In this document: positions 12,224 to 23,314 of the stretch, one piece after another
Numbering within the stretch: position 1 is the stretch's first letter
Layout: each line of letters begins with the position of its first letter
Assembly: GCF_022965805.1 (NCBI RefSeq)
Contig: NC_133106.1
Location: 32,663,913-32,727,912 of the forward strand
Length of the DNA stretch: 64,000 nucleotides
Source: Primulina eburnea
Lineage: Eukaryota > Streptophyta > Magnoliopsida > Lamiales > Gesneriaceae
Reading direction: 5' to 3'
Program-made: the position numbers and the translations under genes
The notes under the pieces: generated by a model
Told to the model about the DNA's origin: nothing
The model's input: only the letters and a program-made list of their open reading frames with translations
The model's database searches: none

Positions 12224-12648
12224 CCTAACATTATTTTTTTTAAATATATAATTTTTAAAAATGTGTCCTCAGCTCATTTGTACCGTATGACCAAACTAAA
12301 AGCCATCGGACCACCATATCCGCATGCGCACACACATTTAATGACAGACCAATGAAATTTGACTTCAACAATTAATCAACCATAGTCATAAAAATTGTAA
12401 GCAAATCTAATATGAAGATAATTTGATTATTTATATATGTAGATCTTTCATTTTAGAATTTTAACAAAATTAACTAATACATGCATGTACTTTACTTATC
12501 GAGTATTATATTACTTCAAACACGCACATCTACATATACTGCCAGTAAATCATTGCGTACTTGTATTACGATATTTATTATTTTAAAAAAAATATTCTTT
12601 GGATTAATTTAATCAATGTTTTTTGTAACTAGTTTGATTTATGTTATA

Positions 12649-13358
12649 AGACATAGTTTGATACACATGATAGGATAAACATGTGATATATAATATAAGG
12701 ATAAGTTAAGGATAAATAAGAGATAGGATATTATATTTAATGTTTGGTATGATTTTAATAAGAGTGATTAGATTTATATATTAGATTGTAATGACAAAAT
12801 TAACATTATCATAATAAATTTTATAATTTCAAAGTTGTTGCTTGAGTTCATATTTTTTATCTGTTCATGTGTCGATAGTACTTGCATGATTTATTTATTT
12901 TTACCTAATTTTATATATTATATAATATGATAATTGAGCCTTTGATTTTTTTAGTCAAGTCAAATATCAATTTTTAGGGTTAATCGAGAGATAATAATAA
13001 TTTTATTGAAATTTATAAAAATTATTTATATAATTATACCGAATTCATTTATATAATTATCATATTATATAATATATAAAAATAAATAAAATATTTATTT
13101 GATTTTAATTTCTACCTGCTACCATAGATTTATAAAAAAATCATTTATCATAAATTGAGGGTAATTAAGTCATTTGTAGTATATTTTATCATTACATTAA
13201 AATTATCACACTTTTTATTAGTAGATATTTTAGCCTTCTAAAAAATTATTTATCAAGGGCCCATTATATTATCATGAGCTTTTTAAAAAGATACCAAACA
13301 TGAGATAAAGAGGATTATTTATCAATCTCTCTCTTATCTCATGTACCAAACTATGCCT
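12649..13358. mobile_element. Inverted-repeat DNA element with GGCATAGTTTGGTACA-type ends
   Basis: The 5' end reads AAGACATAGTTTGATACACA. The 3' end reads TGTACCAAACTATGCCT, whose reverse complement AGGCATAGTTTGGTACA matches the 5' end at about 15 of 17 positions. TA flanks both sides (12647-12648 and 13359-13360). About 710 bp, AT-rich, no coding content. The superfamily is uncertain: TA suits Stowaway/Tc1-mariner, but the length and ends also resemble Tourist-like elements. Confidence 0.6.
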
Positions 13359-13435
13359 TAGGTAGGTGTATTATTATAGTTTTGAAATTTTACTTTGGTG
13401 AGGAGTATACTATAATGTTTTTGTTGTGTAATTTG

Positions 13436-13748
13436 ACAATACCTATAAAGGGTTGTGTGACTTAAATCTTAATATATAATATAATATAAATATAGATATA
13501 CACAAATACATACATACATATATATATACACACAATACCTATAAAGGGTTGTGTGACTTAAATCTTAATATATAATATTATATAAATATAGATATACACA
13601 AATATATATATATATATATATATTTGTGTATATCTATATTTATATAATATTATATATTAAGATTTAAGTCACACAATACCTATACACAAATATATATATA
13701 TATATATATTTGTGTATATCTATATTTATATAATATTATATATTAAGA
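13436..13748. repeat. Compound direct and inverted repeat cluster
   Basis: A 73-bp unit (13436-13508) is repeated at 13532-13604. Most of the second unit returns in inverted orientation at 13621-13675, giving a long near-perfect hairpin with a short AT loop. A further inverted copy lies at 13707-13748. The unit starts ACAATACCTATAAAGGGTTG. It is bordered by AT and CATA microsatellites. Confidence 0.9.
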
Positions 13749-14297
13749 TATATATATATATAAACACACACACATATACACACACACATGCATACTTTGA
13801 TGCAAGGAGACAGAATATATAGTTCACACCAAATTTGCATTGTTGAAGCATACAAGTCGATCCAAGAACAAAGGCAAAGGGAGCATGACTCATCCAACTT
13901 TTTAAGCTTCATCAGTTACACATTCTCTTGTCACTTTCCAATGCCAGTCAAAAGAGCATTTAGGTAATATCCGACAAATTTAAAGCCAACCTCTTTTTCC
14001 AAACATCTGTATCTTCTTTCTTTCCCACTTTTAACCCTGGAATTATTATTATTTCCAAAAATTTTAAATCCTAACTACACTTGATAAAATGCTTATCTGA
14101 CAAATATTGATCCCTGGACTCTAGGTTTAGAATTAAAATAATATTTTTTTGTGGTAAAAAAACTACAAAAGTTTATATAAAAAATTTGTATGCCAAAATT
14201 TTCTAGAAAAGTCCTCTAGCTATTTATATATTTATATGCCGCTGCCTTACCTTCAAACCCTACTGTTCTCTCCATTTCCATCTATACATGCTTCAAA

Positions 14298-14714
14298 GTG
14301 AGTTTCAGACTTTGATTCTCCATACCCAGCTTTTGGAATCTGAAGTCGCCTCATTATTTATACTATCGCATAAATGCATGAACTATTTCATTTTATTTAT
14401 GTTTTTTTTTTAAAGTTGATAGTTTTTAGGATACTTGCAACTGGGATTTCTAACATGCAGTACTTTTGACTTTTTATTTTGAAGGTTGGATTATACATTA
14501 TCCCTGCGCATGCTTGTTCTTGCTGTTGCTTTCGTTGTCCTTATGGTGATAACAAAGGCATTTTTAAATATTTGTCCATGAATGAGAGATTCTTTCATAA
14601 AAAGCTGTTATATGTGTGTTTTCTTTTCCGTATTGAATTGTTTTTTATAAGCTTCAGATCCCATGATTAATTGTAGTTGGAAGCTAATTATTTTATTTAA
14701 TCTTCTTTTTGCAG
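14298..14714 (+). other. Probable 5'-UTR intron of the SKM1-like gene
   Basis: Donor AAA|GTGAGT at 14298 and acceptor TTTTTGCAG ending at 14714, lying between a TATA-rich region near 14220-14240 and the ATG at 14817. Splicing would join an upstream ATG at 14288 to a 9-codon uORF that ends before the main start. Confidence 0.5.
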
Positions 14715-14816
14715 AGAATGAATATATAGGATAATTTGTAAACTTATCTTAGATTAAAGCTGGCCAATTTCTTGATTCCAGTACCCAGTCTGAGTTGTCA
14801 AATTTTTCAGCTGAAA

Positions 14817-17800
14817 ATGGCCAAGGATGGATTCAAAAGATTCAAGATTTTGATCAAGTTCATTATCATGTTTATTCTCATGACCAACTTGTGTACATGC
14901 AAAGAGTTTGAACTTGAGCTGTTATTATCCATAAAAGCTTCAATAAATGATCCATTTCAGGCACTGAGCAGCTGGAATTCATCTGTTTCTTTCTGCAAAT
15001 GGGAAGGAATCTCCTGTTTCGATTCATCCCACGTGTCCAAAATCGAGCTGCCTGAGAAGAACTTATCTGGAAGAATCTCAGATTCCATTTTCAGACTCCC
15101 TGATATTCAGACCATTGATCTCTCAACCAATCAGTTCATTGGTGAAATCCCACCAAATTTATCCTCGTGTTTTTCACTTAGATACCTGAATCTAAGCAAC
15201 AACAATTTGACAGGGGTGATTCAAGCTGGCCCTCTGACAGTTCTTGAAACATTGGATTTATCAAACAATATGCTGTCTGGAAATATCCCACGAGATATGG
15301 GACTGTATTCAGGACTCAAGTTTCTTGATTTTGGAGGGAATCTGTTGGTCGGAAAATTTCCGGATTCGATGTCAAATATGACAAGATTGGAGTTTCTAAC
15401 CTTGGCATCGAACCAGCTAAGTGGTGAAATTCCAAGAAATTTAGGAATCCTGAAGAGCTTGAGGTGGATTTATTTGGGATACAACAATTTCTCAGGCGAA
15501 ATTCCGAAAGAAATTGGGGAATTACCCTTTCTGAATCATCTTGATCTTGTTTATAACAATCTTACAGGTGAAATCCCATCATCTTTAGGCAATCTCACAA
15601 ATCTTGAATACCTTTTTCTCTACTTTAACAAGCTCACTGGTCCCATTCCTGACCACATTTTCAATCTCAAGAAACTGGTATCACTTGATTTGAGTGATAA
15701 TTCCCTGTCAGGTGAGATTTCTGAACTGATTCAACAGCTGCAGAATCTGGAAATTCTCCATTTGTTTTCCAATAATTTCTCTGGAAAAATCCCGGATTCT
15801 TTAACTTCTTTGCTGCGTCTCCAAGTTCTTCAGTTATGGTCTAATGGTTTATCAGGTGAAATTCCAAAAGATCTCGGAAAATATAATAACCTTACTGTTC
15901 TTGATCTTTCAACCAATAACCTCACGGGAAAAATCCCCGAAAACCTATGTGAATCGGGACAACTTGTAAAGCTTATCCTCTTCTCAAATTACTTGGAAGG
16001 TGAAGTTCCAGATAGTCTGAATCATTGCAAGAGTTTACAGCGTATTCGAGTTCAGAAAAACAGACTTTCGGGTGAAATTTCACCAGAATTCACCGCACTT
16101 CCACAGGTTTATTTTCTTGATCTTTCGAGTAATAAGCTATTTGGAAGGATTGATGACAGGAAATGGGATATGCCACAGCTTCAAATGCTGAATTTGGCCA
16201 AAAACGAGTATTTTGGGGAATTGCCGGTGTGGTTCGGCAGTAAGAAGTTAGAACACTTGGACTTATCGGGGAACAAATTTTCAGGCAGCATCCCACAAAG
16301 CATTGGAGGATTTTCTCAGCTAATGGAACTCAAGCTAAGAGAGAATGAACTCTCTGGCCGAATACCTGATCAATTATCTTATTGCAAGAAACTCGTGACT
16401 TTAGACCTCAGTCATAATCATCTTAATGGAGAAATTCCCGTTAGTCTTGCATCAATGCCAGTTCTTGGACAGCTTGATCTGTCTGTTAATGAATTGACTG
16501 GCGAAATCCCTTCAAATTTAGGTAAAGTCGATTCACTAGTTCAAATCAACATCTCTTACAACCACTTCCAGGGAAGCTTGCCCTCCACCGGAGCATTTCT
16601 TGCCATTAATTCTAGTTCTGTAACCGGTAATAAACTCTGTGGCGGCGACAAAAAAAGTGGTTTACCACCGTGCAGCAGTGTGAAAAATCATTTTCGGTGG
16701 TACATCTTAATTGCCACTCTTCTTGCCTCTTTGATGGTCCTAGCGATTATCGTTTTCGTTTCAATTTTCATCCAAAAAAGGAAAGATCTGGAGCTGAAAA
16801 GAGTGGAAAGTGATGATGGGATTTGGGAATTGTATTTCTTGAATTCAAAAATCATTTCAAGATCAATAACTATAGATGATATATTGTCCTATAGAGGAAA
16901 ATGCTCTAGAAATAACAAGCGATTATTTAGAAAGGAGGTAGCTACAATTTCAACAAGCTTCTGCATGGAATGGAGTGAATTATTTAAGCTCGATCATCCA
17001 AATATCGTAAAGCTTCTCGCTATATGTAAGTCCGAAAAGGTGTGCATTTTGGTGTATGAATACATTAAAGGGAAAGATCTAAGTGAAACTCTTAGGGGCC
17101 TGAGTTGGGATAGTCGTCTCAAAATTGCGATTGGAGTCGCAAAAGCCCTCAAGTATTTGCATTGTTATTGTTCATCAAAAATCATAATTGGTGACATTTC
17201 ACCTAAGAAGGTCATGATTGATGAAAAAGGAGAAGCCCGCTTGAGACCAAGTTTTCAAAGAATTAATGCTTCTGCGGACAACAAATGTCGCAACTCCTTA
17301 GAATATGTTACTCCAGGTACTTAATTTTACTATCATTCCATAATTTACTTTCTACATTTTGTTGATGGGTTCTCTTGCGCATGCATATATTTGAAAAGTA
17401 TGGCATCTTGTTTATAATTTTATTATCGATGTAGTAAAAGCAAGAAAGTCGTGCTTGAAGTCTTTTACTTTTTTGGCAAGTACAAATTAAACGTAGATGC
17501 AATAATTTCCCCATATGCTTCAATATCATCTATCGCAAGTACCCTTTTGGTTTTGTGAGATGTTGGAAAAAAGAATCTAATAAATCGTCTCTTTTCTTAC
17601 CAAATACATCTTTTCATCCAAGTAATCATGTCCATGCACGTTAATATATACTAAAGATCCATTGTATTGAATTATATTTTTTTTCCCGAAATCTGCAGAG
17701 GCCAATGGATCAAAAGTAGTCCTGACACAGAAGAGTGACATTTACGGATACGGACTTCTCCTTATCGAACTCCTGACCGGAAAATCTCCTGCCGACACCG

Positions 17801-18054
17801 AGCTCGGAATCCATGAAAATATTGTTGAATGGGCTAGATATTGCTACTCAGACTGCCATCTTGAAATGTGGGTTGATTCAAACATCAAGAATCAAACGCT
17901 AAATGAACGTCAGAACCAGATTGTGGAGACCATGATTCTTGCACTGCAGTGCACGGCAGGTGATCCGGGGGCGAGGCCGGATGCCGCTCATTTAGTGAAG
18001 TTTATTGAATCAACTGTGACGTCGAGTTCTTGTGTTTCTTTTATCAAGGTTTGA
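14817..18054 (+). CDS. LRR receptor-like pseudokinase of the SKM1 / At2g25790 class
   Basis: CDS join(14817..17316, 17699..18054), 951 residues. The intron is 382 bp and splices G|AG in frame to restore EYVTPEANGSKVVLTQKSDIYGYG. A signal peptide (about residues 1-29) leads to an N-terminal LRR cap (ELELLLSIKASINDPFQALSSW, CKWEGISC), about 21 leucine-rich repeats (roughly 72-592), one transmembrane helix (about 628-652, WYILIATLLASLMVLAIIV) and a cytosolic kinase-like domain. The kinase looks inactive: the glycine loop is not recognisable, HRD is replaced by IIGDIS, and DFG is replaced by ARLRPS. This matches the 'probably inactive' Arabidopsis SKM1 (At2g25790), a CLE45 receptor in pollen-tube growth. 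Function here is by homology. A 5'-UTR intron (14298-14714) is likely. Confidence 0.9.
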
Positions 18055-18228
18055 AGCTCTCGCTATTAGCTATGTTGTAGTATTTCAACCACCTTTTTCT
18101 CTTTTTCTTTTTAGGGTTTTGGTTTTTATTATTATTGACCTTTGGTTTTGAACGTTGTTTTCCTTTTCCTTTGAGGTGGAAATGATTACATGTTTGTGAA
18201 TATATTTTTGATTGAAGATTTGATTTCA

Positions 18229-18262
<34 letters not shown>

Positions 18263-18267
<5 letters not shown>

Positions 18268-18365
18268 TGTTATTGCAAAATGTTTTTATTTAATTATATA
18301 TATATAAATAAAAACATTTTGCAATAACACTTATAATAATTAAATAAAAACATTTTGCAATAACA

Positions 18366-18370
<5 letters not shown>
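18263..18370. repeat. Perfect 30-bp inverted repeat plus a third direct copy
   Basis: The arm at 18263-18292 (ATAAGTGTTATTGCAAAATG...) is the exact reverse complement of 18305-18334, with a 12-bp AT loop. The second arm is repeated unchanged at 18341-18370. AT microsatellites lie on both sides (about 18232-18264 and 18369-18400). It starts about 210 bp past the stop codon of the SKM1-like gene, so it could be transcribed in its 3' UTR. Confidence 0.93.
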
Positions 18371-18403
<33 letters not shown>

Positions 18404-18733
18404 CCTCGAACAAGCTTGGACACGACTCTTAACGGACATTGACATTGCAATAAAATAAATACAAATGGTAAATTTAAATTAATTGACAGATATATGCATT
18501 TTTTTAATCAACAGTTATAAATGCGATATTTTGACGTAATTAATAAAAATATGATTGGGGGAAATATTTAAATCGTCCACGAATTGATATATTTACATAT
18601 TTTAGATTAGATTAGATTTAGAATATTGGAAGTTCAAACTTATCAAAAGTAGGGGAATATTTGGTGCTTATAATTGTTGTTCCCTTTAGTGGGTCATAAG
18701 ATGACGATTTACTCTTGATTTTTTTTTTTTTCA

Positions 18734-18938
18734 GATCTCACGAGTCAATTTCGTGAGTCAATTTTGTGAGATTGATATTCTATTTGTGTTGTCCATTAAA
18801 AAATATTATTTTTTATATCAAAATTATTACTATTATAAATATAAACAAGATTGATTAATCTTATTACTATTATAAATATAAACAAGATTGATTAATCTCA
18901 CGAATAAAGATCCATGAAACCCTCTGACAAATAACCTA
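18734..18938 (+). mobile_element. MULE-type MITE remnant with internal tandem duplication
   Basis: Diverged family member: GATCTCACGAG at the left, GTCCATTAAAAAATATTA in the middle, AAAGATCCATGAAACC at the right. A 37-bp unit starting TTATTACTATTATAAATA is exactly duplicated in tandem (18824-18860 and 18861-18897). Confidence 0.6.
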
Positions 18939-19034
18939 TTATTTTTTTTAGGAAACATTAAATTTATGTTAAAAATATCTAAAAAATACTTTTTGAAAAT
19001 ATTTAATTTTTTTAAAAAAATCAATTTCTATTTT

Positions 19035-19217
19035 CGCAAAAACTTGTGTGAGACGATCTCACGGATCGTATTTTGTGAGACGGATATCTTATTTGGATCA
19101 TCCATGAAAAAATATTATTTTTTATGCTAAGAGTATTACTTTTTATTGTGAATATCGGTAGGGTGGACCCGTCTTACAGAAAAATATTCGTGAGACCGTC
19201 TCATAAGAGACTTACTC
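19035..19217 (+). mobile_element. MULE-type MITE, copy with perfect TSD
   Basis: 183 bp, starting CGCAAAAACTTGTGTGAGAC and ending GAGACTTACTC. Perfect 9-bp target duplication TTCTATTTT at 19026-19034 and 19218-19226. Confidence 0.93.
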
Positions 19218-19445
19218 TTCTATTTTTTAATAACAGTATTCTTAAAAAAATCGACTACTATACATATGCATGCCACGTACGTGTGTGTACACGAGAGCTA
19301 GCATGCATGTAATTAAAGATGGCCGTATTTCAAAACAAGTAAAGGATGAAGGATTGAATTGACGAGTCTTAAGATCAAGATGGAGTAATGTCAACAGCTA
19401 GCCAAAAAACAAGAAAATAAGAGAAATAGTTGAAGGGACCATATC

Positions 19446-19480
<35 letters not shown>
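19446..19480. repeat. (TATATG)n microsatellite
   Basis: About six hexamer units. Confidence 0.9.
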
Positions 19481-19870
19481 AAATCTGAAGATCTAATGAT
19501 GTTATCCTTTGTCTCTTTGTCCAATTCTCTTCGATCATTCTCTGTGACCCGAGCACGGCAAAAGCTCGCTGCACAAAGCACGATGGTTTATCGAATATAC
19601 CAACTTTATTCACATGTAAATTCATTTTACTTTTGTTCCAAAAAAAAAAATAAATAACGATTTATTTATTTAATCCCATGTATTGACGAATATTTGGGTT
19701 TTCCACGTATTGATGATCTTTCTTTATTGAGGTTTTATTTGGGGGGTTGACTCAAAATATAATTGCCACTGTGTATCAGTGGATGTTTCAAGCTTTTGCT
19801 CAAAATCCATGTAATAGACATTCCTGCGTGCATACACATATACATACATATATACAGACACACACACAAA

Positions 19871-19940
19871 TATCTTATAAGACGATCTCACGTATATTTG
19901 TTTGTGAGACTGATTAATCCGGTCTTACCTATAATGAAAA
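19871..19940 (-). mobile_element. MULE-type MITE, truncated remnant
   Basis: Retains only TATCTTATAAGACGATCTCACG, TTTGTGAGAC and the CTATAATGAAAAG portion of the family in reverse orientation; the other end is missing. Confidence 0.5.
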
Positions 19941-22581
19941 GTTTTTCATTTCTGAAATCTTATCGGTTAATATAATTCAAGATCTTATACCTGCAGGATT
20001 TGCCACAACCCAAATCCTTTTTTTGTTGACCTAATATCAAGTCTTCTTTCTGAATCCTATATACAAAGTAAAAGACCAAACAGCTAACATTTGCATGGAT
20101 TATAATTTAATTTTTATTTGTCCATCTCAATTAATGATTCGAGAATTTTAATCATAACTTCCTTGGAGACCATGCAAAAAAAAAAAGCTATGTTTTTCCA
20201 TTCTTCCGTTGATGAAAAAAAGTTACTTTTTTCCTCCAAATTTTCTCAAAAGAATTTCATCTTTTTACAAGTGTCCCGGGCAGGCCTAAAAAAAGGATAC
20301 CATACTCTCTTTCATGCACATGATATGTATGTTTGTCGAGTACACATATAGGTTCAAGTTGGCTTAATTCCTCGTGAGTAATAATCTGTTTGTTAAGCCA
20401 GAAAATGGCGATCGATTAAAAATTAATTCAAACCAACAATTTGATTTGGTGTTATTTCAACCCTAGTGGAGGACGGAGGTAGCCTAACTAGGAGATAATC
20501 TGATTAAAGTTTTACCGTTTTTGTTGTGAAAATGCTGATGTGATGACAATTATTGTTTGCATATCAGATGTCACGTCAGCAATTCAGTGAAAATGAACAA
20601 ATTTGGGAAACAAATGTGTAAAATAGCGACTAATTAAGATAGTGAATTAACTAAAACTGAAGCATTAGATTTTCTGTGTGCGCTTAATTTTGACCCTATT
20701 TTTTGTGCATTGACATGCTTATGAAGACCAGAAGCATATAATAAAGTGTTCAGGATCGTTGTCAGGGAAGAGTCGTCTGACTTGATCTGCTTTCATTTTC
20801 ATTTATTTTGAGACCACCACCATGCATGCATGCCCACAATTTGTTTTATAAATTTTGAAAAGCGTGCGTAGATTTAAATTTTCACTTACGTGTAAGTAAT
20901 ATTTAAACATTTGTGGGAAATGAAAAAATATTTTTTTAAAATGCATATAAATTACATCTGTTAAAAAATGATAATATATCAGATTCAGGAAGTATATGAT
21001 TGATTCCTCCGATTATTTTTCTAGCAAGAAACTTAAAAAAATTATCACTCAATATTGTTTGTTTTACATATAATATTTTACCCCTAAAAAAATTCAATAT
21101 TTGTTTTATATATATATATATATATGTATAGTGGGATGGTTGAGAAGCACTAAAGAATGTTCAATTGCTGGACAAAGCTGCTACTTTCAGATAAAATAAA
21201 GTCTTCAGATTTTCCAACTTTTGACCACAAAACCGAAAAGGGAAAAAACTAGCAAAAATTTAATCATTACATCTTCAAAATCTTGAAATTAAATTGAAAA
21301 AGAAATGGATGTGTCTATTTGCTATTGAAACGACTTGATGGATGCTAAGGCATAGTTAGTGGAAACCTCTTTATCAAACTGTTTTGTCAAAATAAAGCAT
21401 AGCAATTACAACTTGAAAGGAACTTCCAATGCACCAATTTCGAGAAATCAAAACAAGGACGGTGTAGATCTTGAGTAAAGCTCAAATTGTAAAAATAAAA
21501 AATAAAAAAATAAAATGGGAGTAATAAATAAATAAAGACCACTTGGAATTACAACAAAATGCATGCCACACTTATAAGAGTGGGGGATGCACTATTAACT
21601 AAAACTGCAACAATATATATATATATATATATAAAGAACAAAAAACAAAACTAATACATATTGTGAAAATTCACTTTGAGATGACTAAGTACATAAAAAA
21701 ATAATTATAGAGCGAAATTTATATTTAGAAAATATTTTTTGATCTAAGAACAAGTGTCGGGCCCACAAATGTGTGATTGTTTAAATGAAATATTTATATT
21801 TTTCTATTTGCTATTTTCGATATTTCATATTATTAAATCTCAGTTTTAACTCCTATATCAATTTATTTTATTTTTTTTTTGCAAATTTGGCCATTTTCTG
21901 ATGTGGCGCCGATATATATGACACCGACGTAGTATTTTCGTGTATACTTTCACATCAGCACTTTCAATAAAAATATTAAAATTATAAAAAATTGAAAGAT
22001 ACATGAATGAAACTCAATTTCGACGAGATGAAAAACCAAAATTTTAAACATACATACATACATATATATACATACATACATACATACATATATATATATG
22101 TGTGTGTGTGTGTGTGACACTTGTCAAAAGTGGAACAAGTTTAAACATACCTGAAAATATTGGGTAAATTTTATCAAAAATATTTTACAATTGATTTTGA
22201 ATTTTAGTATGTTGTTTTTTTGGTGCTCCGGAGTTGGGCCGAACTTGGCCTTGTCAACTTAGAAATGCCATATAAAATAGAAACAATGGGCCAAAAAGCA
22301 AGCCTGTACTATCATTGACATCATTTATTGTGATGTTTAATTATTGGCAGGCCCACGATTCAAAATATACCCAATTCACTGGAGAAGATATGCACCCTTT
22401 TTTAAATCCCAAACGGTGTAGTTGTAATTGTGTTCAGTTCTTATTAGACCAAAAAAAATTCTTGCATTTTTTTATTCACAAAAATAATGTTCATGCACTC
22501 ATTAGAATCTCAATTGTTTTTTCGGATGAAATTCAGTATATAACATTGAAAATATGATACTAATATATTATATAAGAGTAT

Positions 22582-23129
22582 TAGGGGTGTTCATCGGTCG
22601 ATTCGGTTCGGTTTTCGGTTTTTTATTTCGGTTTTTTCGGTTTTCGGTTTTACAAATATATAATCCGATATCCGAACCATTTTTCTTCGGTTCGGTTCGG
22701 TTTCCTACCGAAATGGTTCGGTTATTTCGGTCGGTTATTTCGTTTTTGATACAATTATTTAAATTAATAATATAAATATATTATAAAATATAATATGTTA
22801 TTTTTTTAAATGATTTCTTAGTAAAATATTTAAATATAAAGTACAAATGAATTACATAAACAACAATCAACTAAGTATTATTCAAAATAATTCTTCATTC
22901 ACTAATATCATCTCAATAAATAATATAAAATAAAAATAACATTATTAATTTAATTAACTTTCGGTTTTTTCGGTCGGTTCGGTTTTGACATTTATAATCC
23001 GAAACCGAACCAAATTAATTTCGGTTTTAACATTTATATCCGAATTATAAAATTCGGTTTTCGGTTCGGTTTAGTGTTCGGTTTTTTCGGTTTGGATTTT
23101 CGGTTTTATCCGAAGTTTGAACACCCCTA
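22582..23129. mobile_element. hAT-like non-autonomous element with CGGTT-rich subterminal arrays
   Basis: Terminal inverted repeat TAGGGGTGTTCA / TGAACACCCCTA. The flanking 8-mers AAGAGTAT (22574-22581) and AAGAGTAC (23130-23137) match at 7 of 8, consistent with an aged hAT target duplication. Both subterminal regions are packed with TTCGGTTCGGTTTTCGG-type repeats (about 22595-22740 and 22965-23108), while the middle is plain AT-rich. Clustered subterminal repeats are typical transposase-binding regions. No coding capacity. Confidence 0.85.
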
Positions 23130-23314
23130 AAGAGTACTGTTTTAGATATTATCCAATAGATTAAATTTTGAATGTACAATTGAAACAACTAAATTATATC
23201 ACTACATGATATACTTGTTTGTGTTATCAAATATTATATATTATTATCAGATCTGAAAGAGAGTTGATACTGAAATATTATATATTAGTATCATATTTTA
23301 AATATTTTGTATAA

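Larger units (their letters stand above)
11890..14200. other. Intergenic stretch upstream of the SKM1-like gene
   Basis: No gene. It holds an AT microsatellite (about 12181-12222) embedded in repeated TATAACCTAACAT words, an inverted-repeat element (12649-13358), and a nest of direct and inverted repeats (13436-13748). Confidence 0.6.
18401..22581. other. Intergenic stretch, repeat-rich
   Basis: No gene recognised. It carries three MULE-MITE copies or remnants (18734-18938, 19035-19217, 19871-19940), a TATATG microsatellite (about 19446-19480), short AT runs near 21110 and 21620, and a CATA/TG run at about 22050-22115. Open frames here are short and lack known motifs. Confidence 0.55.
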
